Positions 1-10,431 of a stretch of 64,000 nucleotides of DNA are shown in pieces. Numbering within the stretch: the first letter of the stretch is position 1; each line of letters begins with the position of its first letter. The notes under the pieces are model-generated. The model was not told where the DNA came from. It saw nothing but the letters and a program-made list of their open reading frames with translations, and did no database searches. Position numbers and translations under genes: made by a program. The DNA is from Enterobacter sichuanensis (GTDB lineage: Bacteria > Pseudomonadota > Gammaproteobacteria > Enterobacterales > Enterobacteriaceae), in NCBI RefSeq assembly GCF_002939185.1, contig NZ_POVL01000016.1, positions 1-64,000 of the forward strand, read 5' to 3'.

Positions 1-56
1 TCCATTTGTGTTGAACATCCCGTAAGAAACAGGCACATCAAGAGAACGTTACGCAT
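1..56 (-). CDS. Lipoprotein, N-terminal fragment running off the window
   Basis: On the minus strand an ATG at 56 opens a frame that stays open to base 1. It reads MRNVLLMCLF followed by LTGCSTQM: a short charged start, a hydrophobic stretch and an LTGC lipobox, as in signal-peptidase-II lipoproteins. An AGGA Shine-Dalgarno sits about eight bases upstream. Only about 18 residues are visible, so the family cannot be named. It diverges from frmRA. Confidence 0.6.
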   Translation of the reverse strand, partial: MRNVLLMCLFLTGCSTQM

Positions 57-349
57 CAGCTTTTCCTGTAAATTTTGTAAGGAGGGCGTGCGGAGCGATA
101 TCCCGGGCCACTCCACATATCTCTTTGTCTGAAGTATGAAAACGTCAGTAAACAACGAGAGTATCAATTCGCTTAGGCAATTAATGTTATTAAAAGATCA
201 TATATTACAATTTGTTATGCCTTTGTTTGATTTATCTGTGCGACTGATGAGTTGCCGACGATGTGCTGTTGTTATTGCCACCCATAAAGACAGGTTTACA
301 TCATCAGATAACTAAAATACCATACCCCCCTATAGTATCAGGAGGGCGT
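57..349. other. Intergenic region upstream of frmR
   Basis: This AT-rich gap separates the minus-strand lipoprotein start from frmR. Apart from the frmR promoter and operator at its right end I see only short chance frames. The longest plus-strand frame reaching into it (from 263) is just an upstream extension of frmR without a Shine-Dalgarno. Confidence 0.6.
295..338 (+). promoter_or_regulatory. frmRA promoter with FrmR operator
   Basis: TTTACA at 295-300 and TACCAT at 318-323 are 17 bases apart and make a plausible sigma-70 promoter. The -10 is overlapped by ATAC-N9-GTAT (322-338) with a C-run in the centre, which resembles the C-tract operators bound by FrmR/RcnR/CsoR repressors and the known E. 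coli frm operator. FrmR would block its own promoter until formaldehyde inactivates it. Confidence 0.7.
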
Positions 350-1775
<1,426 letters not shown>

Positions 1776-1782
1776 CTCTTCT

Positions 1783-1805
1783 GCCAGCGGTTTTTCGCCG
1801 CTGGC
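1783..1805 (+). terminator. Hairpin after frmA
   Basis: GCCAGCGG and CCGCTGGC form a perfect eight-base stem with a short T-rich loop seven bases after the frmA stop. The downstream run (ATTGCTTTAA) is only partly T-rich, so this is a weak or imperfect intrinsic terminator. Confidence 0.5.
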
Positions 1806-1856
1806 ATTGCTTTAATATTCTTCTCTAAAGTGTGACCAGTGCGGCGTTTTTAGCCG

Positions 1857-1883
1857 TAATCTAAATCTCTGCCGTGCCGATGA
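1857..1883 (+). promoter_or_regulatory. Possible FliA (sigma-28) promoter for trg
   Basis: TAAT at 1857-1860 is followed after exactly 15 bases by GCCGATGA (1876-1883). The sigma-28 consensus is TAAA-N15-GCCGATAA, so each element has one mismatch and the spacing is right. It lies about 50 bases before the trg start, as expected for a class 3 flagellar-regulon chemoreceptor. Confidence 0.55.
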
Positions 1884-1935
1884 CTATCTGACAGGCGTGT
1901 TTTTACGCATCTTACCTACAAGAGAGTCGACGGTC

Positions 1936-3627
1936 ATGGACAACACTACTTCGATGCCAGCGCAGCGCAAGCTGAGCTTCTTGCATCACATCAGGCTGGT
2001 TCCGCTGTTTTCCTCCATTCTCGGTGGCATTATTCTGCTTTTTGCCTTGAGCTCGGGTCTGGCAGGGTATTTCCTGTTACAGGCCGATAACGATCAGCAG
2101 GATGTTACATCCGAAATTCAGGTGCGTATGGGGCTGTCGAACAGCTCAAACCATCTGCGAACCGCACGCATCAACATGATCCACGCCGGTGCGGCCAGCC
2201 GTATCGCAGAGATGGATGCCATGAAGCAGAACATCCGTGAGGCGGAAACGCGGATTAAGCAGTCCCAGGATAGCTTTACCGCCTACATGAACCGTTCCGT
2301 GCGTACCTCTGCCGACGAAGCGCTGGATGCTGACCTGAAAGCGCGCTACGACGCCTATATCGCGGGCCTGCAGCCGATGGTCAAATTTGCCAAAAACGGT
2401 ATGTTCGAGGCTATCATCAACCACGAAAACGAAACGGCGCGTCCGCTGGATGACGCCTACAACGCCGTGTTGCTGAAGGCGATTAAGATCCGTACCGATC
2501 GCGCCAATGCGCTTACGGCACAGGCGCACAGCCGCACGCAGCTGGGGCTGATGTTTATGGTCGGCGCGTTTGCGCTGGCGCTGGTGCTGACGGCGATGAC
2601 CTTTGTTGTGCTGCGCCGCACGGTGATCAACCCGCTGCAGCGTGCCGCAAAACGCATCGAAAATATCGCCAAAGGCGACCTTACGATGCCGGATGACGTG
2701 GCCGGACGCAGCGAAATTGGCCGCCTGACGCGCGATCTGCAAACCATGCAGCACTCCCTTGAAAACACCGTCGGCACCGTCCGTCAGGGGGCGGAAGAGA
2801 TCTACCGCGGCACCAGCGAGATTTCAGCTGGTAATACCGATCTCTCTTCCCGTACCGAGCAGCAGGCGGCGGCCATTGAGCAGACCGCCGCCAGCATGGA
2901 ACAGCTGACCGCGACGGTGAAACAGAACGCCGATAACGCCCACCATGCCAGCAAGCTGGCGGAAGATGCCTCCGGGAAAGCCAGCCGCGGCGGTCAGATG
3001 GTCTCCGGGGTGGTCAAAACCATGGGCAATATCTCCAGCAGTTCGAAGAAGATCTCTGAGATTACCGCGGTCATTAACAGTATTGCGTTCCAGACCAATA
3101 TCCTGGCGCTGAACGCGGCGGTAGAAGCCGCGCGTGCGGGCGAGCAGGGACGCGGTTTTGCCGTGGTGGCAAGCGAAGTCCGAACGCTTGCAAGCCGCAG
3201 TGCGAATGCCGCAAAAGAGATCGAAAGCCTGATCAACGAATCGGTTTCGCTGATTGACCAGGGCTCCGGTGAAGTGGTTGCCGCCGGTAATACCATGAAT
3301 GAAATTGTCGAAGCGGTGAAACGCGTTACCGACATCATGCTGGAGATCGCCGCCGCGTCCGATGAGCAGAGCCGCGGTATCGTGCAGGTCAGTCAGGCGA
3401 TTTCTGAGATGGATAAAGTGACCCAGCAGAACGCCTCGCTGGTGGAAGAAGCCTCTGCCGCGGCGGCGTCTCTGGAAGAACAGGGCGCACGTCTGACCGA
3501 GGCGGTCGGCGCGTTTCGTCTGAGCGGCACAAAGCCGGGCCGTGCGGCAACGCCTGCGCCGGTGGCGAAGAGCGCGCCGTTACGCCCCGCAGCAGCGGTT
3601 TCCGGAGATAACTGGGAGACGTTCTGA
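1936..3627 (+). CDS. trg: Methyl-accepting chemotaxis protein Trg (ribose/galactose receptor)
   Basis: This 563-residue inner-membrane chemoreceptor resembles E. coli Trg: the start region ([11 protein letters not shown]), first membrane segment (about residues 18-42), periplasmic helices and second membrane segment (about 200-225) all read as Trg, which senses ligand-loaded ribose- and galactose-binding proteins. HAMP follows, then the coiled coil with the hairpin tip [21 protein letters not shown] use the ATG at 1936 because E. coli Trg begins at the same point; an upstream frame start at 1897 adds residues with no counterpart. The protein ends in NWETF, the CheR/CheB-binding pentapeptide, which E. 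coli Trg lacks. Confidence 0.9.
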   Translation: MDNTTSMPAQRKLSFLHHIRLVPLFSSILGGIILLFALSSGLAGYFLLQADNDQQDVTSEIQVRMGLSNSSNHLRTARINMIHAGAASRIAEMDAMKQNIREAETRIKQSQDSFTAYMNRSVRTSADEALDADLKARYDAYIAGLQPMVKFAKNGMFEAIINHENETARPLDDAYNAVLLKAIKIRTDRANALTAQAHSRTQLGLMFMVGAFALALVLTAMTFVVLRRTVINPLQRAAKRIENIAKGDLTMPDDVAGRSEIGRLTRDLQTMQHSLENTVGTVRQGAEEIYRGTSEISAGNTDLSSRTEQQAAAIEQTAASMEQLTATVKQNADNAHHASKLAEDASGKASRGGQMVSGVVKTMGNISSSSKKISEITAVINSIAFQTNILALNAAVEAARAGEQGRGFAVVASEVRTLASRSANAAKEIESLINESVSLIDQGSGEVVAAGNTMNEIVEAVKRVTDIMLEIAAASDEQSRGIVQVSQAISEMDKVTQQNASLVEEASAAAASLEEQGARLTEAVGAFRLSGTKPGRAATPAPVAKSAPLRPAAAVSGDNWETF

Positions 3628-3682
3628 GTCGCCAGCAGTGTCGCGTGGCGCTTCACTTACCCGACCTACGTATGGCCTACAA

Positions 3683-3706
3683 AAAAGGGACCTTTCGGTC
3701 CCTTTT
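3683..3706. terminator. Bidirectional terminator between trg and gcd
   Basis: AAAAGGGACC, loop TTTC and GGTCCCTTTT form a ten-base stem with A-rich and T-rich flanks, so it can terminate the convergent trg (plus) and gcd (minus) transcripts. Confidence 0.85.
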
Positions 3707-3714
3707 CTTATCTG

Positions 3715-6096
3715 TTACTGCTTATCGGGTAACGCATACGCGATAACGTAATCACCGCGATCCGGCGACTGGCGAGCACCGCCGGCGTTAATGATGATGT
3801 ACTGTTTACCGGTTTTTGGCGACACGTAGGTCATCGGGCCGGACTGGCTGCCGACCGGCAGGCGGTCTTTCCAGATCTCTTTCCCGGTGGCGGTATCAAA
3901 CGCGCGCAGGTAGAAATCTTGCGTACCGGCAAAGAACAGCAGGCCGGACTGCGTTGACAGCGACGCACCCAGCGTCGGCATCCCGATCGGGATGGGCATG
4001 TGCATGCGAATGCCGAGCGGGCCGGTATCTTCCACCGTGCCGACAGGAACCTGCCACACCAGCTTGCCGGATTTCAGGTCAACCGCCGACATGGTGCCAA
4101 ACGGCGGTTTTTGACACGGAATGCCCAGCGGTGACAGGAAGCGCTCGCGCATCGCACCGAACGGTGTGCCCTCCATCGGGACAATCCCCATCTCAATGCC
4201 GCTGGCGTTTTTCGCCACGTTAGCGCGCGGCACCATGTAGTTTGCCAGACCCAGGCGCATGTCGTTGACGAACATCAGGCTGTTGTTCGGGTCAATGGAG
4301 ACGCTGCCCCAGTTCATCCCGCCGAGAGAGCCGGGGAACTGCAGGGAACGGTCGAGGCCAGGCGGGGTGAAGACACCCTGATGACGCATCTCCTTAAACT
4401 GAATGCGGCACAGCAGCAGGTCAACAGGCGTCGCCCCCCACATATCAGACTCGGTGAGCGTCTGGTTGCCTATCATTGGCATACCAACGGAGTACGGCTG
4501 GGTCGGAGAGTAGCGTTCACCTTCAACGTTGCCCGCCGGAACAGGACGTTCCTCCACCTTCGCCACTGGTTTACCGGTTTCACGGTTGAGCATGAAAATC
4601 ATGCCCTGCTTGCTGGTCTGCACCAGCACCGGCGTGGTGCCGCCTTTACTGTCCGGCAGATCGTACAGCAGTGGCTGGGAAGGCAGGTCAAAGTCCCACA
4701 GGTCGTGGTGAGTGGTCTGGAAATGCCAGCGGACCTGACCGGTGGCCGCGTCGACGGCGACGATAGACGAGCTGTACTTGTCGTCCAGCGCGGTGCGTTC
4801 ACCTGCCCAGAAGTCTGGCGTGGCGTTGCCGGTAGGCAGGTAGATTAGGTTCAGTTTGGCGTCGTAGGACATCGCAGACCAGACGTTCGGCGTACCGCGG
4901 GTGTAGGTCTGGCCTTCCGGCGGCAGGCCGGTCAGGTTCGGATTACCCGGATCCCACGCCCAGGCCAGTTTACCGGTGTGAACGTCATACGCGCGCACCA
5001 CGCCCGGCGGTTCGCCGGTGGAGTAGTTATCCGCGACGCGACCGCCGACCACGACGACATTCCCGGCAACCAGCGGCGTGGAGGTCTGCTGATAATAGCC
5101 CGGCTTGATCTCGCCCATGCCGACGCTCAGGTCAACGGTGCCATGGTCGCCAAAGTCTTCACAGACCTTGCCGGTTTCCGCATTGATGGCAATCAGGCGG
5201 GCATCGGTGGTCGGCAGGAACAGGCGGCGAGGGCAGGCCGCAGGCTGTATCTCTGTCTGTGACGTTGTCACGTTTGAACGATCTTCAAAATAGCCCAGAC
5301 CGCGGCAGCGCTGCCAGTTAGGCGCCGTGGCTTTGGGATCGTAGCGCCATTTTTCTTTACCGGAGTCCACGTCCAGGGCCAGCACTTTACTGTACGGGGT
5401 ACAGACATAGAGCGTGTCGCCAACCTGCAATGGCGTGTTCTGATCTTCCGCGCCGGAGCCGTTGCTTTGCGGAATATCGCCGGTGTGCGCAACCCAGGCG
5501 ACCTTCAGGTCGTTGACGTTTTGCTTGTTAATCTGGTCCAGCGCGGCGAAGCGGTCGCCGTGGGTGGTGTTGCCCCAGTGTTCCCAGTTCTTTTGCTGTT
5601 CGCCGGGTGCGACGGGTTTTACCGGCACGGGCTCGTTAGCCGCCACGAGGGTCTGTGGCTTAAACATCCAGCCCAGGCTGACCAGCATAGCCACCGCGAG
5701 CAGTGCCGCAACGCCAAACGCAGGCGCTTTATTCGCCGTGCGGTGGTTGGCTGTACGCAGGAAAGGCCAGACGACGGCGCAGAGGAACGCCAGCACCGCA
5801 AAGGTAAACAGGCGGGAGAAAAGCGGCCAGAAATCCCAGCCTGCATCGCTTACCGCCCAGAACAGCGAGGTGATAAACGCGATGGCGTAAAGCACGATCC
5901 CACTGCTGCGGTTAAGGAAAATCAGGACTGCGGCAATCACCATCGCCACACCCATCATCAGGAAGTAACCACTTCCGCCCACGGTGGCGAGCTTAAAGCC
6001 CAGACCGCCGACGGCCAGACCGATGAGCATCATCAGTCCGGCAAGAAGCCACTGCAGAATACGCGGTATTCCACGTGGCGCGCTGCCAAATGCCAT
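3715..6096 (-). CDS. gcd: Membrane-bound PQQ-dependent glucose dehydrogenase
   Basis: This 793-residue quinoprotein oxidises periplasmic glucose (and other aldoses) to gluconolactone and passes electrons to ubiquinone. About 140 N-terminal residues hold five membrane helices; the rest is a periplasmic beta-propeller with repeated W-containing PQQ motifs such as GKEKWRYDP, GQVRWHFQ and GKLVWQV, and the active-site segment HHDLWDFD. Length matches E. coli Gcd (796). I chose 6096, at MAFGSAPRG, because TAAAGGAGAG precedes it; an upstream start at 6213 would add unrelated residues before the first helix. No pqq biosynthesis genes occur in the window, so whether the enzyme is holo depends on genes elsewhere or on imported cofactor. 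Confidence 0.94.
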   Translation of the reverse strand: MAFGSAPRGIPRILQWLLAGLMMLIGLAVGGLGFKLATVGGSGYFLMMGVAMVIAAVLIFLNRSSGIVLYAIAFITSLFWAVSDAGWDFWPLFSRLFTFAVLAFLCAVVWPFLRTANHRTANKAPAFGVAALLAVAMLVSLGWMFKPQTLVAANEPVPVKPVAPGEQQKNWEHWGNTTHGDRFAALDQINKQNVNDLKVAWVAHTGDIPQSNGSGAEDQNTPLQVGDTLYVCTPYSKVLALDVDSGKEKWRYDPKATAPNWQRCRGLGYFEDRSNVTTSQTEIQPAACPRRLFLPTTDARLIAINAETGKVCEDFGDHGTVDLSVGMGEIKPGYYQQTSTPLVAGNVVVVGGRVADNYSTGEPPGVVRAYDVHTGKLAWAWDPGNPNLTGLPPEGQTYTRGTPNVWSAMSYDAKLNLIYLPTGNATPDFWAGERTALDDKYSSSIVAVDAATGQVRWHFQTTHHDLWDFDLPSQPLLYDLPDSKGGTTPVLVQTSKQGMIFMLNRETGKPVAKVEERPVPAGNVEGERYSPTQPYSVGMPMIGNQTLTESDMWGATPVDLLLCRIQFKEMRHQGVFTPPGLDRSLQFPGSLGGMNWGSVSIDPNNSLMFVNDMRLGLANYMVPRANVAKNASGIEMGIVPMEGTPFGAMRERFLSPLGIPCQKPPFGTMSAVDLKSGKLVWQVPVGTVEDTGPLGIRMHMPIPIGMPTLGASLSTQSGLLFFAGTQDFYLRAFDTATGKEIWKDRLPVGSQSGPMTYVSPKTGKQYIIINAGGARQSPDRGDYVIAYALPDKQ

Positions 6097-6307
6097 TTCT
6101 CTCTCCTTTAGATCCCGCCGCCGTGTCGGGTGTGTACCAGTTGGGTAATAAATACGGTGGGATTGATGATTAGTACAGGTGAATTCGTTTTTATCAAACC
6201 GTTTGTGAACCATTTGGTGAATTCACAGCTATGATAAAACTGTTAAATTGTTTTACGCAATTGTTAATGAATGATTTCGCATTATTTGATTAACGCACAG
6301 GTCTGTT

Positions 6308-6344
6308 CCCTCGCCCCTTCAGGGGAGAGGGTTAAGGTGAGGGG
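6308..6344. repeat. CCCTC-GAGGG palindromic intergenic repeat, copy 1
   Basis: A short palindrome (CCCTCGCCCC / GGGGAGAGGG) is followed by the tail TTAAGGTGAGGGG. The same unit recurs at 26195 and 29851. It resembles the REP-like CCCTC...GAGGG palindromes scattered between genes in many gammaproteobacteria. It lies between gcd and ydcI, just past the ydcI stop. Confidence 0.7.
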
Positions 6345-6346
6345 TA

Positions 6347-7270
6347 TTAAACCGGCATCGATTTACGAATAGCGCTCAGCAGCGTCTGCGCGCCGGTGGA
6401 AAGCGGGGTGTCCACCCGGGTTAAAATGCCGATAGGTTCACCGGCGCCGGGAGAGGTTATCGGCAGGGCGGTCAACGTTCCCTGGCGCAAATCATCTTTC
6501 ACCGCCCCGGAGGGGACGAACCAGACGTAGTCATAGTCCAGCGTGAGCTGGCGCGACAGCGAAGCCGAGAGCGTTTCGATACACCCTGAAGGGAGCGTAC
6601 ACCCCTGCATCTGCAGCAAGGTTTCGGCGGCCTGGCGCGGGACGGTCCCTTTCGGGCAAACCACTACTGGCCACTCCATGACGCGGCTTAAGGTGACGGT
6701 GTCCTGCAGCAGAGGGTGATCGGGACGTACCACCAGCTTCAGCGATTCCAGGAATAACAATTCGTAGTTAAGACCGACCATCAGTTCGGGGTCGGACATC
6801 CGACCGATGCCGAGATCCAGTTCGCCCGATTTCAGCCCGGCGAGCAACATGGTGTTATTCATGGTGGCAACCTGAAGCGTGGTATGCCGCTGTTGCTTGT
6901 GGAACTGGCCAATAACCGGAGGGAGAATGCCCAGCGCGGCGGTGGGCAGGGCACCCACGCGCACGACCTCGTGGGTTTGCTCTTCTTTTCGGTGCAGGGA
7001 CTGGCCTGCGGTATTGAGCGCATCCAGGACTTTCACCGCGTGCGTCAGGAACTGTTCGCCCACGAGAGTAAGCTGTGCCCCCAACCGACCGCGGTCAAAA
7101 AGACGGGCACCGGTAAGCTGTTCCAGTTCATTAAGGGTTTTGGAGAGCGCGGGCTGGCTCAGGTTAAGGGTTTCAGCCGCACGCCCCAGTGTTCCCTGTT
7201 GAGCGACGGCCACAAATGTATGCAAATGGCGCAAGCGTATGCGCTGACTGAACAGACCATTTTTTTCCAT
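6347..7270 (-). CDS. ydcI: LysR-family regulator YdcI
   Basis: This 307-residue DNA-binding regulator matches E. coli YdcI from the first residues (MEKN-LFSQRIRLRHLHTF) to the end (AIRKSMP). A winged helix-turn-helix occupies about residues 12-70 (LGRAAETLNLSQPALSKTL) and the substrate-binding-type effector domain follows from about 100. YdcI homologues are reported to influence acid and stress responses; the effector is not known to me. In E. coli it sits directly before ydcJ, whereas here about 11 kb of stress genes separate them. The Shine-Dalgarno is weak, but the start agrees with the E. coli protein. Confidence 0.9.
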   Translation of the reverse strand: MEKNGLFSQRIRLRHLHTFVAVAQQGTLGRAAETLNLSQPALSKTLNELEQLTGARLFDRGRLGAQLTLVGEQFLTHAVKVLDALNTAGQSLHRKEEQTHEVVRVGALPTAALGILPPVIGQFHKQQRHTTLQVATMNNTMLLAGLKSGELDLGIGRMSDPELMVGLNYELLFLESLKLVVRPDHPLLQDTVTLSRVMEWPVVVCPKGTVPRQAAETLLQMQGCTLPSGCIETLSASLSRQLTLDYDYVWFVPSGAVKDDLRQGTLTALPITSPGAGEPIGILTRVDTPLSTGAQTLLSAIRKSMPV

Positions 7271-7451
7271 AGGCGATGTTAAAAACAGAGCGATGCGGGT
7301 GACAAGTTAAGTTGTTTAATTTTGATAACTTGATAGCAAAATATTTTTAACATTTGATCTGTTTGAGTTACAACATGTTTTTCGGCAGGAGCCTATGAGC
7401 GAACGTCCTTGTTCATTTATTGCTCATTGCAGGGTGGGAAAGGGAAACAGT

Positions 7452-8333
7452 TTAGATCACGCCATCACCGCCGTCAGAACACCATACCTGACCGGAAGTA
7501 AATGAACACTCGTCCGAGGCCAGCGTGACGTACAGCGGGGCAATCTCGACGGGCTGACCCGGACGCCCCAGCGGCGTATCTCCCCCGAACTCCTTCACTT
7601 TTTCCATCGGCTGGCCGCCGCTGGATTGCAGTACCGTCCAGTAAGGGCCGGGGGCGACCGCGTTGACGCGAATGCCTTTCGGGCCGAGCTGTTTGGCTAA
7701 GGATTTGGTAAATACCGCCAGACAGGCTTTGGTCTGGGCATAATCCAGCAGCACGGGGCTGGGCTTCACCGCCTGCACGGAGGAGGTATTAATGATGACG
7801 GACGACGCTTTCAGATGGCGCAGCGCCGCCTTAGTGATCCAGAAAGGCGCGTAAACGTTGGTTTTGAACGTCGCGTCAAAGTCTTCGGTAGTCAACTCCT
7901 CAAGGGATTCCCGGAACTGCTGACGACCCGCGTTATTCACCAGAATGTCCAGCCCGCCCAGTTTCGCAACGGCTTCCTCAACCAGGTTCTGGCAGAAGGT
8001 TTCATCCCGCACGTCGCCCGGCAGCGCCACGGCGGTGCGGCCCTCCGCTTTAATCAGGTCGATGACCTCAGCGGCATCTTTTTCTTCTTCAGGCAGGTAG
8101 TTGATGGCCACGTCAGCGCCTTCACGGGCATAGGCAATCGCCACTGCGCGACCGATACCGGAATCCCCACCGGTTATCAGCGCTTTTTTACCGGCAAGGC
8201 GACCATGCCCTTTGTAGCTTTTCTCCCCGTGGTCGGGTACAGGTTGCATTTCAGATGCCAGTCCCGGCGGCGTTTGAGGCTGTTCCGGGAACGGGGGTTG
8301 CGGGTAAGCGTTCGTACGTTGTGTATCACTCAT
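7452..8333 (-). CDS. SDR oxidoreductase, YghA-like
   Basis: This 293-residue short-chain dehydrogenase has the NADP-type glycine motif TGGDSGIGR (residues 54-62), NNAG near 132 and the catalytic YAQTK near 198. The roughly 45-residue proline-rich N-terminal extension before the Rossmann fold is typical of the YghA group. Those enzymes reduce aldehydes or ketones, and many are in general-stress regulons. The exact substrate cannot be read from sequence. AAGGAG precedes the start. It shares direction with ydeI upstream (about 65 bases away) and may be cotranscribed with it. It is not the E. coli yghA locus, so I give no symbol. Confidence 0.85.
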   Translation of the reverse strand: MSDTQRTNAYPQPPFPEQPQTPPGLASEMQPVPDHGEKSYKGHGRLAGKKALITGGDSGIGRAVAIAYAREGADVAINYLPEEEKDAAEVIDLIKAEGRTAVALPGDVRDETFCQNLVEEAVAKLGGLDILVNNAGRQQFRESLEELTTEDFDATFKTNVYAPFWITKAALRHLKASSVIINTSSVQAVKPSPVLLDYAQTKACLAVFTKSLAKQLGPKGIRVNAVAPGPYWTVLQSSGGQPMEKVKEFGGDTPLGRPGQPVEIAPLYVTLASDECSFTSGQVWCSDGGDGVI

Positions 8334-8397
8334 AGCTGACTCCTTAAGCCAAGGGGTGAGATTTGATGGATAGTTGCAGCGTTAACGCTTCGCTGAA

Positions 8398-8787
8398 TTA
8401 TTTCTGCAAACGATCAACACGGACGACGGCAGGGGATGATTTTTTATCAAGCGAACCGTTGATACTGATCATCTGATCGGGTTTTACCGTTCTGCCGTCG
8501 AAGACTGCCTGGGGAATAATAACGTCGATTTTTCCGGTTTTATCCTGAAATACAAACTTATCGCCGCTACCATCAATAAGATTACCGCGCAAGGAAATAG
8601 TTGCACCATCGTGGAGCTGTTTTGCCTGATCGATGGTCATAATTCGCGCATCATCGGTTCCGCGATATCCGCTATCAAGTGCGTGCGGCGGCGGTGGCGC
8701 TTCACCTTTTTGTAACCCGCCGTTATTATCTGCCCATGCGGCCGGAACCAGAAATATCAAAAAAGCGGAAATAAGCGATAATTTCAT
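8398..8787 (-). CDS. ydeI: Periplasmic OB-fold stress protein YdeI (BOF family)
   Basis: This 129-residue protein has a signal peptide (cleavage after about PAAWA, residue 19) and a bacterial OB-fold (YgiW/YdeI, BOF) domain. Very close matches to E. coli YdeI include [25 protein letters not shown] and [13 protein letters not shown]. Homologues help resist hydrogen peroxide and, in Salmonella (OmdA), antimicrobial peptides, apparently through outer-membrane porin interactions. In E. coli ydeI is next to ydeJ; here the ydeJ homologue lies about 1.1 kb away on the other strand, with two membrane genes between. Confidence 0.9.
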   Translation of the reverse strand: MKLSLISAFLIFLVPAAWADNNGGLQKGEAPPPPHALDSGYRGTDDARIMTIDQAKQLHDGATISLRGNLIDGSGDKFVFQDKTGKIDVIIPQAVFDGRTVKPDQMISINGSLDKKSSPAVVRVDRLQK

Positions 8788-8919
8788 CGGATATCCTTCA
8801 TTTTAGGTGTCTTGACTTATTAAGTATTGTTGCTATTCCTTTAGGTGGCAAATGTGATAAGTCCTAAAAACATTCGCGTTAGAAATCAAAATTATCGGAT
8901 AATAAGCGAAACGGTGACG

Positions 8920-9429
8920 ATGGCCATGAAGCGTGAAAATGAAAAGTTACCCGGGATAGATGAAAGTTATCGCTTGCTGACGTTTGAATACGCGTTTCGT
9001 CAGGTAGGGTTTATTGTTCTTTTAGGTATTATCGTCGCTGCCATTGCCGGTCTGTTTTCAAGCGGAGTGGTCAGCGATACGGCTAAGGCGAATGCCGATA
9101 AATCCCTGACCATCAATTATGAGCGCTTTGGCCGACGGGAGACGGAGACACGGATGCAGCTCGCGTTTCCGGTGAAAACAGAGGGGACCTATACCCTCAG
9201 CATCACCAGCGAGAGCAGCGATGCGTATGAGCCTGGTAGCGTCTGGCCTCAGCCGGACAGCATGTTCAGCCACGGCAACAGCCTCTATTTTGTTTATCAC
9301 AACCTGAAAAAGACAGACACCTTTTCAGTATTACTCTTCACCACACCGTCCCGGGCCGGCAAATGGAACTCGGTCATCCGCGTAAACAACGGGCCGGAGA
9401 TTAACATCTGGCAATTTATTTACCCGTAG
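8920..9429 (+). CDS. Unrecognised single-pass membrane protein
   Basis: From the ATG at 8920 this gives 169 residues: a charged N-terminus, one membrane segment (about residues 31-51, GFIVLLGIIVAAIAGLFSSG) and a soluble beta-rich domain that should face the periplasm. I do not recognise the family. The frame extends back to a GTG at 8845, but that stretch lacks a good Shine-Dalgarno, and an ATG at 8926 is also possible, so the start is uncertain. The DUF421 gene begins 9 bases after the stop behind AGGAGG, so the two are almost certainly one operon and may act as a membrane pair. Confidence 0.75.
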   Translation: MAMKRENEKLPGIDESYRLLTFEYAFRQVGFIVLLGIIVAAIAGLFSSGVVSDTAKANADKSLTINYERFGRRETETRMQLAFPVKTEGTYTLSITSESSDAYEPGSVWPQPDSMFSHGNSLYFVYHNLKKTDTFSVLLFTTPSRAGKWNSVIRVNNGPEINIWQFIYP

Positions 9430-9438
9430 GAGGCTGAT

Positions 9439-9885
9439 ATGGATATGGTCTTTCGTGCGCTGGCGATTTATCTGTTCCTCGTGGTGGTATTTAAAGTCGC
9501 CGGGCGACGCGCGCTGCTGCAGATGACCAGCTTTGATCTTATTCTGCTTCTGATAATTAGTGAAGCCACGCAACAGGCGCTTCTTGGCGAGGATTTTTCG
9601 GTCACCGGTGCGATGATTACGATTACTACCCTGGTGGTAGTGGATATTATTTTCGGGTTAATGAAGAAATATTTTTCGCCTGTCGAAAATATCCTTGATG
9701 GCACCCCTGTGATTCTGGTGGAAAACGGCATTCCCTTAGCGGATAAACTCAAAAAAGTCGATGTCTCCTGCGATGATATTCTTGTGTCAGCGCGTCAGAA
9801 TAATGGCATTACTGAAATGACCGAAATTAAATATGCCATACTTGAACGCAATGGGCATATTTCAATCATTCCTTTCGAGAAATAA
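9439..9885 (+). CDS. DUF421 (YetF/YcaP-type) membrane protein
   Basis: This 148-residue protein has two or three N-terminal membrane helices, including the typical GRRALLQMTSFDLILLLIISE segment, and a small cytosolic C-terminal domain beginning near LDGTPVILVENG. This layout is that of the DUF421/YetF family, found in many bacteria with stress or envelope genes. Its biochemical activity is not known to me. A strong AGGAGG precedes the ATG. It lies between the unknown membrane protein and ydeJ, 11 bases before the latter. Confidence 0.88.
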   Translation: MDMVFRALAIYLFLVVVFKVAGRRALLQMTSFDLILLLIISEATQQALLGEDFSVTGAMITITTLVVVDIIFGLMKKYFSPVENILDGTPVILVENGIPLADKLKKVDVSCDDILVSARQNNGITEMTEIKYAILERNGHISIIPFEK

Positions 9886-9896
9886 GAGGCGGCAAG

Positions 9897-10415
9897 ATGA
9901 GCAATCTTTTGCACGATAACCATTACACCGTGGGTGAACTGACGAAAAAGGTGGCGAGCAAATTGACCGATCTCGGGCTTCGCTTAACCACGGCGGAATC
10001 CTGCACCGGGGGAAAGCTCTCGGTGGCGCTTTGCGCAGAAGAGAACACCGCCGATTTTTATGATGTCGGTCTGGTGGTGTTCAGCGATGGCGCAAAAGAG
10101 CGGATCCTCGGCGTAAGCCCGCAGACGCTTGAACGGTATACCGCCGTCAGTGAACAGACGGTCACCGAGATGGCTGCCAGTATCCGCGACATCGCCCAGG
10201 CGGATGTTAGCATTGCCATCAGCGGCTACGCAGGCCCTGAAGGAGGCGACGATGGCACGGCGGCGGGAACGGTCTGTTTCGGCTGGAATATCCGTGGCCA
10301 GACGCACACCCGCACCGTGCTGTTTTCCGGCGACTGTCAGGACGTGGTGGAAAAGGCGGTGCAATTTTCGCTCGCTGAACTGGTGAGCCTGTTATCTGAC
10401 GGGAATAAAGGCTGA
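9897..10415 (+). CDS. ydeJ: CinA C-terminal-type amidase YdeJ
   Basis: This 172-residue cytosolic protein belongs to the CinA C-terminal/PncC family, whose active members deamidate nicotinamide mononucleotide in NAD recycling. The signature TTAESCTGGKLSVAL lies near residues 31-45 and ISGYAGPEGGDDGT near 110. Length and sequence match E. coli YdeJ. Some YdeJ-type paralogues lack measurable PncC activity, so the enzymatic role is an inference. It is the third gene of a tight plus-strand cluster ending with an SDR gene 16 bases downstream. Confidence 0.88.
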   Translation: MSNLLHDNHYTVGELTKKVASKLTDLGLRLTTAESCTGGKLSVALCAEENTADFYDVGLVVFSDGAKERILGVSPQTLERYTAVSEQTVTEMAASIRDIAQADVSIAISGYAGPEGGDDGTAAGTVCFGWNIRGQTHTRTVLFSGDCQDVVEKAVQFSLAELVSLLSDGNKG

Positions 10416-10431
10416 ACGCAGGGGAGGTTAT

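Noticed and set aside
263-349. Upstream extension of frmR to an ATG at 263
   Set aside because: It would bury the operator and promoter in coding sequence, lacks a Shine-Dalgarno, and the family needs Pro2 at the N-terminus.
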